Below are positions 10,001 to 19,140 of a DNA stretch of 64,000 nt, in pieces (the first letter of the stretch is position 1; each line of letters opens with the position of its first letter). The notes under the pieces were generated by a model. It was given only the letters and a program-made list of their open reading frames with translations. It did no database searches and had not been told where the DNA came from. The translations under genes were made by a program, and so were the position numbers. The stretch is from positions 1,116,001 through 1,180,000 of the forward strand of contig NZ_CP094527.1 in assembly GCF_022811725.1 (NCBI RefSeq), in the 5' to 3' direction. This stretch comes from Mucilaginibacter sp. SMC90. Lineage in GTDB: Bacteria > Bacteroidota > Bacteroidia > Sphingobacteriales > Sphingobacteriaceae.

Positions 10001-11137
10001 ACCCATCCACAGGTTGCCATACATGTCTTTATTAATTTCACGTACTACATTTCCTTTAAGCGAATTTGGCTCGGGCTCGGGATAATACTTATCAAAGGTT
10101 GAATATTGTTTAGGGTAATAATTAAGGCCGCCAAAGTAGGTGCCAACCCAAACACCACCTTCCGAATCTTTAAAAAGACAATAAACAGCGTTATCTGATA
10201 TCGAATAAGGATCGTTAAAATGTTTTCTGAGGTTCAGGAACGTTCCCTTTGCTGAATCATAAATGAACACGCCTGATTCTGTTGCTATCCAATATTCGGT
10301 ATCGCTGTATTTTAAAAAATCCCGTACATAAATAGCCGTTCTATCCGGGTTGTAGTTAAGCAGGTCTCTATAGCTGCCTGTTTGGGCATCAAACTCTTTA
10401 AACCCATGACCATTGGTGGCTACAAATATTTTGTTGTTGCCGGCGTAATAGATCTTTTCAATATACTTTGAAGTAACCTTATCTGTTGGTTTAAACAAGT
10501 TATAGCCGGTAAAGGTGCGGTTTGCCTCATCCATTTTCTCCATAACGCCCGATGAAGCAGACACCCAGATAGTGCCGTTGAAGATCACTACAGATGTTGC
10601 CTCAAAATGTTGCCATGGCCAAAAATCAGTTTTCTCGCCGGTTTGGGGATTGTATCTTATTAATGAAGCTCCAGCTATAAACCAGCAATTATTATGTTCA
10701 TCAAAGGTAATACTGCGCACGCCGTTGATGTTGGCGTTATTAATATGTGTAAATGTTTCGGAGAGTGAGTCATACTTATCAAGCCCTTCATCAGTACCTA
10801 TCCAAAGGGTGCCTTGTTTATCAAGGGACAGGGTATGCACCATATTATTAGATATCGTATTCTTATCGGCCGGGTTGTGCCTGAATGTTTTAAAGGTATA
10901 ACCGTCAAAGCGGTTTAGGCCATCTTTGGTGCCAAACCACAAAAAGCCGCGCTTATCCTGAAGGCTGCAATAAACAGTATTGTGCGATAAACCATGTTCA
11001 ACCTGGTAATGCCTGAAATAGTAAGTTTGGGCATTACAAATGCCGCATGATACTGTAAAAAGTAGTAAAAAAATGTATAGTGGTTTCAAAATAATTAGCT
11101 TAAAGCAAATATAACCAATCTGTTGCAGCGTTTTCAT
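7097..11137 (-). CDS. Hybrid two-component system sensor/regulator (HTCS)
   Basis: A 1346-residue one-protein signalling system typical of polysaccharide utilisation loci. Order: signal peptide, two-bladed sensor propellers of Reg_prop repeats (QDKRGFLWFGTKDGLNRFDG and many similar), Y_Y_Y domain (~700-770), one membrane helix (~775-795), HisKA with phospho-acceptor His848 (NVAHEIRTPL), HATPase (GTGIGLSLSR), receiver domain with Asp1140 (ISDVMMPG), and a C-terminal AraC-type helix-turn-helix. It senses an oligosaccharide in the periplasm and should activate the divergent susC operon at 11285. I start at 11137 because it begins the signal peptide; an in-frame start at 11239 would add 34 residues. 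Confidence 0.93.
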   Translation of the reverse strand: MKTLQQIGYICFKLIILKPLYIFLLLFTVSCGICNAQTYYFRHYQVEHGLSHNTVYCSLQDKRGFLWFGTKDGLNRFDGYTFKTFRHNPADKNTISNNMVHTLSLDKQGTLWIGTDEGLDKYDSLSETFTHINNANINGVRSITFDEHNNCWFIAGASLIRYNPQTGEKTDFWPWQHFEATSVVIFNGTIWVSASSGVMEKMDEANRTFTGYNLFKPTDKVTSKYIEKIYYAGNNKIFVATNGHGFKEFDAQTGSYRDLLNYNPDRTAIYVRDFLKYSDTEYWIATESGVFIYDSAKGTFLNLRKHFNDPYSISDNAVYCLFKDSEGGVWVGTYFGGLNYYPKQYSTFDKYYPEPEPNSLKGNVVREINKDMYGNLWMGTEDNGLNKLSPDKSTWTHYYPGGSASISNTNIHGILPIGNELFVGTFERGLDVMNIKTGKVERVYLAGNQNNDLKSNFIICFCKTRSGLIFIGTTRGMYRYNLATKDFTLIDKLPPYDFVYSMTEDHNGKIWVGTVRDGIYCYNPTNNTITKLNYRYPVKNVLNTTTVNGVFEDSSNKLWFATEGLGLWKYDPETDGYTFYDSNKGFPSNYIFRVEEDNHKNLWISTTRGLVCFNPATETVKTYTKANGLLSDQFNYNSSFKDADGTMYFGCVRGMVSFNPANFKINHFIAPVYITGFQVHNKEISVNGADSLLSQSIISTKKIDLDHNQSSFSIDFAALSFPSPEMTQYKYMMKGLDKGWTELKRNRKVYFTQLQPGHYTFVVKAAGNNGIWTQKETSLEIDIAPPFWESVWAYIAYSMLFLLTGYYLLRSYHRKTREKNKRIIEILENDKEKQIYNAKIEFFTNVAHEIRTPLTLIKGPMEKVIRKAEHVPEIQNNLKIMEKNTNRLLDLTNQLLDFRKTETNGFSLSFVKTDINDLLADTFLRFKPMAEQKNLSYTFIHPVKTVYAYVDIEAFTKIVSNLINNAIKYSTTVVEIEMLDHPDNDPTFTIEIRNNGHLIPFEMRERIFEPFFRMKESEKQIGTGIGLSLSRSLAELHKGLLVLNKSINDFNIFNLTLPVHQEKEFDLHITPDEYEQADLSNREENIDFMKPVILLVDDNPEILDFISDDLSDKYSVIKALNGQEALDMIGIENIQLIISDVMMPGIDGFELCKTIKTNFDYSHIPIILLTAKNTLQSKIEGLEVGADAYIEKPFSPEHLQVQIANLLINRNKIKDHFASSPLAHIKSMAYSKPDESFLDKLNGVIYKNIQNAELDVEQIANLMNMSKPTLYRKVKAISNLTINELINITRLKAAAQLLEEGDYKIYEVANMVGYSSQSHLGRNFLKQFGTTPTEYQQAKRSKVKQV

Positions 11138-11284
11138 CTTCCCTAAAATTGATACTTTTTGACTAAGTATTGATATGATTTGGTTAATCGCCGGGGCTAA
11201 AATCCCTTTTCTTTGAAGCATTGATTTTAGATATGTCAATTGTACATTTTTAAAATCAAAACTTAACCAATTAATAGATCATTT

Positions 11285-14200
11285 ATGAGAAAATTTTTAC
11301 TACTCAGGCATGGGGGAAATCCTCATGTACAGTGGCCGCCCAGTAAGTGGGGCCCTAAAGTAATGCTAATCGCTTTTTTCATCATGACCGGTTTCCTTTT
11401 TTCATTTAGTGCATCTGCACAAAATAAAATTAAGGTAACAGGTAACGTGGTTGACACCACCGGGCAGGTACTTACGGGCGTTGCCGTACGCGTACAAGGC
11501 ACGCAAGGTGGCACCACAACTGATGCACAAGGTAATTTCAGCATTAACGTACCGGGTGCAAACAGCACTTTGGTTTTTACGTACATCGGCTTTAATTCGG
11601 TAGAATTACCCTTAAACGGGCAAACGACTGTGAAAGTGCGTTTACGTGCAACAAATTCTGCATTGCAGGAAGTTGTTGTTACGGGTTACGGTACTCAGAA
11701 AAAAGCGTCTATCACCGGTGCTATCTCAACCGTTACCAGTAAAGATCTTGACCGTGTACATGCCGGTTCAACAGTAAGTACAGGTTTGGCTGGTAAAATT
11801 CCAGGCGTAACGTTCAGGATGTCTGAAGGCAGGCCAGGTGCAAGCGCCAGTATCCAGATCCGTAACATGGGTACACCTTTGTATGTAATTGACGGTATCC
11901 AACAGGATGAAGGCCAGTTCAACAACCTTGCTCCTAACGACGTTGAAAGTATCTCTGTACTGAAAGATGCATCGGCCGCTATTTACGGTGTACGTGCTGC
12001 TAACGGTGTTGTGGTGGTAACTACCAAAAAAGGTAATGGCGATGCACGTATCAATATTGATGCTTACACCGGCTACCAAAACTGGTACAGGTTTCCTAAT
12101 GTACTTACAACCTCGTACGATTACATGCGTTACAGAGCTGATGCCGAGGTTAACACCAATGGCTCAACCAGCATTACCCAGGCCGAACTTGATAAATACA
12201 AAGCAGGGACAGACCCGGCTTATCGCAGCTTTAACTGGCGCGATTATGTTTTGAAAAGCAATAATAATGCTCCTCAAAACTCGGTTAACGCTAACTTTAC
12301 CGGCGGTAACGACAAGGTTACTTATTATGTATCAGCAACTAACCTGTTTCAGAATTCACAGTTAGGTAAAGAGTATAAGTTTAACCGTTCAAATATCCAG
12401 TCAAACGTTTCTGTTAAGGTTGCCAACGGTCTTAAAGTAAGCATGGACATTAACGGTCGTATCGAAACCCGCGAAAATCCGGGTGTACCGGGTGGTGATG
12501 ATTATTTTCTTGCCCGTTTTGCTGTATTAAGGAACACTCCGCTTGAGCGTCCTTATGCTAATGATAACCCTGATTATCTGAACAAAATCAACAATACTGA
12601 ATCAAATTATGCCTTCCTTAACAAAAAGCTTTCGGGCCTTTATCACAGCGACTGGCGTGTATTGCAAAGCAATTTTGGTTTAGAGTACCAGATTCCAGGT
12701 GTTAAAGGTTTAAACTTAAAAGGCTTATATTCATATTATATTGCCGATTATTTGCTTAACAACCAGGAGTATACTTATAACGCTTATACCTATAGGCCTG
12801 AAACTAATACTTATGAGGTTACAGGCGGTAGTACCAACCCTTGGCGCGAGCGTGAACAACGTAAAGAGTTTGCCAAAACTTACCAATGGCAAATCAATTA
12901 CAATAATACATTTGGCAGACATACTGTAGGTGCAACATTTGTATCTGAACGTATTGAGTTAAGGCACCTGCGTAACTGGATACATGCTTCGCCAATTTCA
13001 AACAACCTGCCGCTGATCTATTTTCCAACAGCCGATCAGTACCAGGACAGTGATAATACAGAAACCCGTATCGGTTATATTGGACGTGTAAACTACAATT
13101 ACGATAACAGGTATTATTTAGAGGCTTCGGCAAGGCGTGATGCGTCATACCTGTTTGCTCCCGACAGGCGTGTAGGCTATTTCCCAGGTGTATCTGCCGG
13201 TTGGCGTATCACCCAGGAAAGTTTCATGAAGAAACTGCTTGGCGAAAATTCAATTCTTAGTGATTTAAAGTTCCGCGGATCATACGGTGTATTGGGTGAT
13301 GACCGCGACCCTTCAAATACAGCTAACCCTATTGTTACCCCTTATGCTTACCTAACCGGTTATAATTATAACCAGGGCACATATATTTTTGATGGTAACG
13401 CAGTTATTACATCAAGGGATAAAGGTGTTGCAGTAAACCGTATTTCATGGTTAAAAAGTAAGATTACCGATATAGCTGCAGATTTCAGCTTATTTAACAG
13501 TAAACTGAATGGTACGGTAGATTACTTTTACCGTAAGCGTACCGGTTTATTAGGTACAAAGAATGATGTTGTTGTGCCAATAGAAATTGGTTACTCATTA
13601 CCACAGGAAAATGCAAGCAGCGATTCACAACGTGGTTTTGAGGTATCGCTTAATTATAACGGCAAAATTGGTAAAGTTGGCTATAATGTAGGCGGCAACT
13701 TCGGTTACACACGTCAAAAAAACCTGCAAAGTTACAACCCGTTATTCTTCAACTCATGGGACCAGTATCGTAACTCAACCGAAAACAGGTTTTCGCATAT
13801 TGACTGGGGTTACCAGGTTGTTGGCCAGTTTACATCTCAGGAACAAATTAATAATTACACCATCAACAATGATGGCAAAGGTAACCGTACCTTATTACCG
13901 GGCGACCTGATGTATAAAGATCAGAACGGTGACGGTAAAATTGACCAGTATGATGAGCGTCCGATAGGTTTTGGTTATGGCACACAGCCTAACATTAACT
14001 TTGGCTTTACCATAGGAGCTAATTATAAAGGCTTTGATTTCCATGCCGATTTCTCGGGCGGTGCAGGTTATACCTGGTTCCAGAATTATGAAACCCGTTG
14101 GGCATTCCAGAACAATGGTAACTTAAATGCCATATTTGAAGACAGGTGGCACCGTCAGGATATGTTTGATGTAAACAGTCAATGGGTTCCTGGTAAATAT

Positions 14201-14509
14201 CCCGCAAACAGGGTTAACCCTGGTTTCGGTCATAGCGATTATGAGCTTAACGGCCAGCGTAACTCAACATTCTGGTTACATAGTGTAAGGTATTTAAGGG
14301 CCAGAACTTTAGAACTGGGCTATTCATTACCAACCGAAATGCTTAAGAAAGTAAAGATAAGGAGAGCGAGATTTTATGTTAACGCGTACAACATGTTTTC
14401 ATTCGATAACCTGAAACAGTATGGCGTTGATCCGGAAACTACCGATGATAACGGTTTACAGTTCCCGCAGAGTAAGGTACTCAACTTCGGTGTTAATTTA
14501 ACCTTTTAA
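11285..14509 (+). CDS. SusC/RagA-family TonB-dependent outer-membrane transporter
   Basis: A 1074-residue outer-membrane importer that, with its SusD partner, takes up oligosaccharides using TonB energy. The signal peptide is preceded by about 25 residues, so the hydrophobic core is at about 26-45 (MLIAFFIMTGFLFSFSASAQ). It has a carboxypeptidase-regulatory-like domain (KVTGNVVDTTGQVLTGVAV, ~50-130), then a plug domain with the SusC signature EVVVTGYGTQKKASITGAIS, then a long beta-barrel ending in the usual C-terminal aromatic residue. First gene of the operon susC-susD-DUF3823 (24 and 21 bases between genes), 147 bases from the divergent HTCS start. Confidence 0.96.
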   Translation: MRKFLLLRHGGNPHVQWPPSKWGPKVMLIAFFIMTGFLFSFSASAQNKIKVTGNVVDTTGQVLTGVAVRVQGTQGGTTTDAQGNFSINVPGANSTLVFTYIGFNSVELPLNGQTTVKVRLRATNSALQEVVVTGYGTQKKASITGAISTVTSKDLDRVHAGSTVSTGLAGKIPGVTFRMSEGRPGASASIQIRNMGTPLYVIDGIQQDEGQFNNLAPNDVESISVLKDASAAIYGVRAANGVVVVTTKKGNGDARINIDAYTGYQNWYRFPNVLTTSYDYMRYRADAEVNTNGSTSITQAELDKYKAGTDPAYRSFNWRDYVLKSNNNAPQNSVNANFTGGNDKVTYYVSATNLFQNSQLGKEYKFNRSNIQSNVSVKVANGLKVSMDINGRIETRENPGVPGGDDYFLARFAVLRNTPLERPYANDNPDYLNKINNTESNYAFLNKKLSGLYHSDWRVLQSNFGLEYQIPGVKGLNLKGLYSYYIADYLLNNQEYTYNAYTYRPETNTYEVTGGSTNPWREREQRKEFAKTYQWQINYNNTFGRHTVGATFVSERIELRHLRNWIHASPISNNLPLIYFPTADQYQDSDNTETRIGYIGRVNYNYDNRYYLEASARRDASYLFAPDRRVGYFPGVSAGWRITQESFMKKLLGENSILSDLKFRGSYGVLGDDRDPSNTANPIVTPYAYLTGYNYNQGTYIFDGNAVITSRDKGVAVNRISWLKSKITDIAADFSLFNSKLNGTVDYFYRKRTGLLGTKNDVVVPIEIGYSLPQENASSDSQRGFEVSLNYNGKIGKVGYNVGGNFGYTRQKNLQSYNPLFFNSWDQYRNSTENRFSHIDWGYQVVGQFTSQEQINNYTINNDGKGNRTLLPGDLMYKDQNGDGKIDQYDERPIGFGYGTQPNINFGFTIGANYKGFDFHADFSGGAGYTWFQNYETRWAFQNNGNLNAIFEDRWHRQDMFDVNSQWVPGKYPANRVNPGFGHSDYELNGQRNSTFWLHSVRYLRARTLELGYSLPTEMLKKVKIRRARFYVNAYNMFSFDNLKQYGVDPETTDDNGLQFPQSKVLNFGVNLTF

Positions 14510-14533
14510 TTAATTCCTAAAGTTTAAAATTAA

Positions 14534-16474
14534 ATGAAAAAGATTTCAATAATAACAATGCTGGCAATCTCGGTAGTAGCGGGATCGTGCAGAAAAGATA
14601 GTTCATTTTTAGATGTGCCGCCTAAGCAGGTATTGCCAACAGATCTGGCATTTTCAGATCCTGCCCTCGTGCTTTCTATTCTTGGTGACCTTTATGACAG
14701 GCAACGCGATTTCTCAAGTTTAGATGGTTACCCTTCAAGAGAATATCCTTTGTCGCCCAATAATGACAGGGAACCCGGATGGCGTACATTTGCTGATTTT
14801 AGTGAGGCTTTCCCTTCAGAAAATGGAAGCAGCTTCCTTGTACAGCGTACAGGCTGGGGCTATAATGAATGGGCAATATGGGATTACGGTTATATCCGCG
14901 ACCTGAACCTTTTCATTCAGCGTGCTACAGCAGCAACCAAACTTTCGGATGGCGATAAAGCCCGGTTTATTGCAGAGGCCCGTTTTTTACGTGCTAACTA
15001 TTATTTTGAAATGGTTAAGCGTATGGGCGGTGTGCCGTTAATTACCGATCCATTGGCTTATGACTATTCAGGCAATGTTACCGCACTTCAAAAGCCTCGT
15101 GCTAAAGAATCAGAAGTTTATGATTTTATTATCAGCGAGGCCGAAGCCATCAAATCAATATTGCCTGCCGATGTTAATCAAAAATCAAGGGCTACTAAAG
15201 CCGCTGCTTTAGCAATGGAATCAAGAGCTGCATTGTATGCAGGTTCTATAGCTAAGTACGGCGCATCTACACCTCAGGTTGCACTGGCCGGAAACGAAGT
15301 TGGTATTCCTTCAACCCAAGCCAATGCCTATTACACCAAGGCATTAACTGCTTCTCAGGAGATAATAAATGGTTCGGCAGGTAGCTATCAGCTATACAGA
15401 GTACTTCCGGACCTGAGCGATAACTTCGCTGCCATCTTCCTTGATAAAAGCAGTGTAAACCAGGAAGCTATATTTGTAGAAGACTTCAAAGCCAATGCAG
15501 GCAAAACCCATGGTTTTACAACCAATGATCAGCCATATTCAAACTCTGATGAAGGTGGTGATGCTGGTAGGTTAGACCCCTCATTAAACATTGTTGAGGC
15601 ATTTGAAAAACTGGATAATACTTATGCGCCTATGGCAACCAGAGACGGTGCCGGCAACCCGATCTATTATTCTAACCAGTTGGATATTTTTTCGGGCAGA
15701 GATGCCAGGCTTGCAGGAACTGTGTTGTTGCCAAGCGGTTTATTTAAAGGAAAACGTACCGATGTTATGGCGGGCTATCAATTGGCCGACGGATCGATCA
15801 TCACCAGCACTGATGCTTCTTTACCTCAGGAAGTACCTGGTTTAGGCCGTGTGCAGGTTGTAGGTCAGGATGGTCCGGTTAACGGTTTGGAGTTCCGTAC
15901 ACAAACAGGTTTTTATATCCGTAAATATCTTGATCCAACTGTAGGATCTGGCCGTCGTGGTCGTGGTAGTGATGTTAACTTTATCCGTTACCGTTATGCC
16001 GAAGTATTATTGAATGCTGCTGAAGCTGCATTTGAACTTGGCCAAACCGGTACAGCCCTTGGTTATATAAACCAGGTAAGGTCACGTGCAGGTTTAACTA
16101 CACCATTAGCAGCACTTACCTTTGACAGGATAGTACATGAACGCCGCGTTGAACTTGTTTTTGAAGGTCATACCTTGTATGATATGAAACGCTGGAGACT
16201 GGCTGCAACAGTTTGGGATGGTGCGCAAATGTCGGTTGCTGATTTAGTTAGCAATATTGGCAGTGCTACCAAGCACAACACCCAGCCTTTTGGTTTGTGG
16301 CCTTATAAGTATTACAATCCGGGTAACCCTAACAATGGTAAATGGATATTTAAGGAAGTGAAACCAAGCGCAGTGACAGGGGCCAATAAATTCCAGTTAG
16401 GTAATTATTATTCACAAATTGGTGATGATATATTATCAGCAAACCCTAAAATTGTAAAACAACCAAATCAATAA
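14534..16474 (+). CDS. SusD/RagB-family surface glycan-binding lipoprotein
   Basis: A 646-residue surface lipoprotein that covers the SusC barrel and delivers glycan to it. Lipobox VAGSC (Cys19) follows a short signal peptide. The N-terminal part has the SusD helix pattern (FIAEARFLRANYYFEMVKRMGGVPLI), and the C-terminal SusD signature is clear (FIRYRYAEVLLNAAEA, then INQVRSRAGL and HERRVELVFEGHTLYDMKRW). Lies 24 bases after susC and 21 bases before the DUF3823 gene, in one operon. Confidence 0.95.
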   Translation: MKKISIITMLAISVVAGSCRKDSSFLDVPPKQVLPTDLAFSDPALVLSILGDLYDRQRDFSSLDGYPSREYPLSPNNDREPGWRTFADFSEAFPSENGSSFLVQRTGWGYNEWAIWDYGYIRDLNLFIQRATAATKLSDGDKARFIAEARFLRANYYFEMVKRMGGVPLITDPLAYDYSGNVTALQKPRAKESEVYDFIISEAEAIKSILPADVNQKSRATKAAALAMESRAALYAGSIAKYGASTPQVALAGNEVGIPSTQANAYYTKALTASQEIINGSAGSYQLYRVLPDLSDNFAAIFLDKSSVNQEAIFVEDFKANAGKTHGFTTNDQPYSNSDEGGDAGRLDPSLNIVEAFEKLDNTYAPMATRDGAGNPIYYSNQLDIFSGRDARLAGTVLLPSGLFKGKRTDVMAGYQLADGSIITSTDASLPQEVPGLGRVQVVGQDGPVNGLEFRTQTGFYIRKYLDPTVGSGRRGRGSDVNFIRYRYAEVLLNAAEAAFELGQTGTALGYINQVRSRAGLTTPLAALTFDRIVHERRVELVFEGHTLYDMKRWRLAATVWDGAQMSVADLVSNIGSATKHNTQPFGLWPYKYYNPGNPNNGKWIFKEVKPSAVTGANKFQLGNYYSQIGDDILSANPKIVKQPNQ

Positions 16475-16495
16475 GGTATTAATAAATTAACCATC

Positions 16496-17194
16496 ATGAA
16501 AATAAAATTTCATCATATCATACTGGGGCTCTTGCTTGCTACCATGGGTTGCAAGAAGGACAATTATGATGCGCCCTCATCAAAACTTAGCGGTCGCCTT
16601 ACTTATAAAGGCCAGGAAATAAACGTTGAATATAACCAGGTGCCTTTTGAGCTTTATCAACCAGGCTTTGGTAAAAATGCACCTATCAGGGGTACTTTTC
16701 AACAGGATGGTACTTATTCAACCTTGTTGTTCAATGGTAATTACAAATTCACTATCCCTGCAAATCAGGGGCCTTTTATGTGGAAGAGCGCAACCGCCGG
16801 CAAACCAGATACAGTAGCTGTTACTGTTAGCGGAAGCCAGACAATGGATGTTGAGGTAACACCTTATTACCTTATCAATAACGCTAAAATAACTGCAGCA
16901 AATAAAATTGTTAATGCCGTTTTTGATATTCAAAAGGTTATCACCGATGCTAACGCTAAAAATATAGGTTCGGTAGTATTGTATATCAACAAAACCCAGT
17001 TTGTATCTGGCAGTGATAACATTGCAGCTACAGAAGTTGCCGGCTCAGCTATAACAAGCACAACCGGTGTAAGCATCAATGTTAATGTTCCTACCATAAC
17101 ACCTACGCAAAACTATGTTTTTGCCCGCGTAGGACTTAGAATAGCAGGTGTTGAAGACATGATCTTCTCGCCTGTGGTAAAGGTTAATTACTAA
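16496..17194 (+). CDS. DUF3823-type lipoprotein in SusE position
   Basis: A 232-residue lipoprotein (lipobox ATMGC, Cys18). It resembles the DUF3823 family found third in SusCD operons: an N-terminal beta-sandwich that looks carboxypeptidase-regulatory-like (LSGRLTYKGQEI, QDGTYSTLLFNGNYKF) and a second domain with YLINNAKITAANKIVNAVFDI. By position it is probably a surface glycan-binding accessory, like SusE/F; binding itself cannot be seen in the sequence. A strong terminator ends the operon at 17209. Confidence 0.8.
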   Translation: MKIKFHHIILGLLLATMGCKKDNYDAPSSKLSGRLTYKGQEINVEYNQVPFELYQPGFGKNAPIRGTFQQDGTYSTLLFNGNYKFTIPANQGPFMWKSATAGKPDTVAVTVSGSQTMDVEVTPYYLINNAKITAANKIVNAVFDIQKVITDANAKNIGSVVLYINKTQFVSGSDNIAATEVAGSAITSTTGVSINVNVPTITPTQNYVFARVGLRIAGVEDMIFSPVVKVNY

Positions 17195-17208
17195 ACTTTA
17201 GTAATCCG

Positions 17209-17235
17209 GCCCCGCCGCAAGGCGGGGCTTTTTTT
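17209..17235 (+). terminator. Rho-independent terminator after the SusCD operon
   Basis: An 8-bp GC stem (GCCCCGCC / GGCGGGGC) is capped by a GCAA (GNRA) tetraloop and followed by seven T. It separates the SusCD genes from the enzyme genes that start at 17288. Confidence 0.9.
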
Positions 17236-17287
17236 ATCCCTCCTGCTTAATTTAAAAGAATTAATAACCCCATACTATTTTTAACTG

Positions 17288-19129
17288 ATGAAGAAACTAT
17301 CGCTTTGCCTGTCTCTTTTTGTCTCTGCTTATCTATCTGCCAACGCGCAGCAGGGCGAATGGCACCTGATTAAAGACAAGATCACCACTCCCTGGGCCGA
17401 AAAGGTTGACCCTAAAGCTCCGCTTCCTGAATATCCGCGCCCGCAAATGGTACGTGGTAACTGGCAAAACCTGAATGGCTTATGGAACTATGCCATAGTA
17501 CCAAAGGCAACTACAGGGCCTGCAAGATATGAAGGTAAGATACTGGTGCCTTTTGCGGCTGAGTCGGCACTATCGGGTGTTGGTAAAACAGTTGGCAAGG
17601 ATAGCATGTTGTGGTATAAAAGCACCATCAGCTTAAACAAAACATTAAAAGGTAAAGATGTACTCATACATTTTGGTGCGGTTGACTGGCGCACCGAAGT
17701 ATTTGTAAACGGTAAAAGCGCCGGTATTCATGAAGGCGGCTTTGATCCTTTTACGTTTAATATTACCCCTTACTTAAAAGGTGGTTCAAAACAAGAAATT
17801 ACTGTAAGCGTTTGGGACCCTACAAATGATGGCCCGCAGCCGCGTGGTAAACAAGTAAAAAGCCCCGAAGGTATCTGGTACACTCCTGTTACCGGTATCT
17901 GGCAAACTGTTTGGCTGGAAGGCGTAGCTAAAACGCACATTGAAGCCACTAAACAAACTCCTAATATTGATGATCACACACTCTCGGTTTCGGCCGAAGT
18001 TAACAATAGCCAGCCGGGCGATAAGCTGAAGATCAGCGCCTGGAATGGCAAAACCCTCGTATCCGAAAAAACAATTGATGCCGGTGAAACTGCTGTGCTT
18101 GATATCAAAGATCAGCACTTATGGTCAACCACCGATCCATTCTTATATGATTTAAAAGTTGCCGTTATCCGTAATAATAAAGCAGTTGACGAGGTAGGCA
18201 GCTACTTTGCTATGCGTAAAATTTCGCTTGGACCCGATGCTAACGGAATCCAGCGCATGTTGTTGAACAACAAGTTTGTATTTCAATATGGCCCGCTTGA
18301 TCAGGGTTGGTGGCCAGATGGCTTGTACACCCCGCCAACTTATGAGGCAATGACTTTTGATATTGACAAGTTAAAGGAAATGGGCTTTAACATGATCCGC
18401 AAGCATATTAAAGTTGAACCAGCCCGCTACTATGCTTATTGCGATAAAACGGGGATGCTGCTTTGGCAGGATATGCCAAGCGGCGATTTGGGTAACCAAT
18501 GGGAAAACCGCCCGGGAGTACTTGACCGTGCAACCGATCAGCAGCGCACGCCTGAGTCTGAGGGGTACTATCGTAAAGAGTGGAACGCCATCATCAATTC
18601 TTTATATAATTATCCATGCATTGTAGTTTGGACTCCGTTCAACGAAGCATGGGGCCAGTTCAAAACTGTAGAAATCACAGAGTGGACTGAGAAAAAAGAT
18701 CCGTCGCGCTTAGTGAACAGCGCAAGCGGTGGTAACTTTTATGACACCGGCAACATTGTCGATCTGCATAACTATCCGCACCCTGCTATGCCCCGCCCGG
18801 AGATCTTCGGTAAAACAAAAGCCGTTGTGCTGGGTGAATTTGGTGGCCTTGGATGGCCTGTTGATGGCCATACCTGGCAAGCCAATAAAAACTGGGGTTA
18901 CCAAAACTTTAAAAACGGCGATGATTTGTTTAAGAAATATTCAACCTTCACTGACAGGTTGGAAGAATTGATCAAAGTTGGTCTTTCGGCCGCGGTATAT
19001 ACGCAAACAACAGACGTTGAAGGCGAAGTGAACGGCTTCATGACCTATGACAGAAAGGTGATCAAAATGCCTGTAGAATTGTTACAAAAAGCCAACAGCA
19101 AACTATACAATCCGGCGTTAGTGAAATAA
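17288..19129 (+). CDS. Glycoside hydrolase family 2 protein (beta-galactosidase-like)
   Basis: A 613-residue secreted enzyme with a signal peptide (cleavage near ANAQQ). The GH2 layout is visible: jelly-roll sugar-binding domain (~50-200, DWRTEVFVNGKSAG), an immunoglobulin-like domain (~210-310), and a TIM barrel with acid/base Glu453 (TPFNEAWGQ) and nucleophile candidate Glu517 (VLGEFGGLG). It is shorter than classical LacZ enzymes because it lacks the last domains. The exact sugar is unknown. It starts the enzyme operon; the next gene begins 12 bases after the stop. Close relative of the partial gene at the window start. Confidence 0.88.
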   Translation: MKKLSLCLSLFVSAYLSANAQQGEWHLIKDKITTPWAEKVDPKAPLPEYPRPQMVRGNWQNLNGLWNYAIVPKATTGPARYEGKILVPFAAESALSGVGKTVGKDSMLWYKSTISLNKTLKGKDVLIHFGAVDWRTEVFVNGKSAGIHEGGFDPFTFNITPYLKGGSKQEITVSVWDPTNDGPQPRGKQVKSPEGIWYTPVTGIWQTVWLEGVAKTHIEATKQTPNIDDHTLSVSAEVNNSQPGDKLKISAWNGKTLVSEKTIDAGETAVLDIKDQHLWSTTDPFLYDLKVAVIRNNKAVDEVGSYFAMRKISLGPDANGIQRMLLNNKFVFQYGPLDQGWWPDGLYTPPTYEAMTFDIDKLKEMGFNMIRKHIKVEPARYYAYCDKTGMLLWQDMPSGDLGNQWENRPGVLDRATDQQRTPESEGYYRKEWNAIINSLYNYPCIVVWTPFNEAWGQFKTVEITEWTEKKDPSRLVNSASGGNFYDTGNIVDLHNYPHPAMPRPEIFGKTKAVVLGEFGGLGWPVDGHTWQANKNWGYQNFKNGDDLFKKYSTFTDRLEELIKVGLSAAVYTQTTDVEGEVNGFMTYDRKVIKMPVELLQKANSKLYNPALVK

Positions 19130-19140
19130 TATCTTTACGT

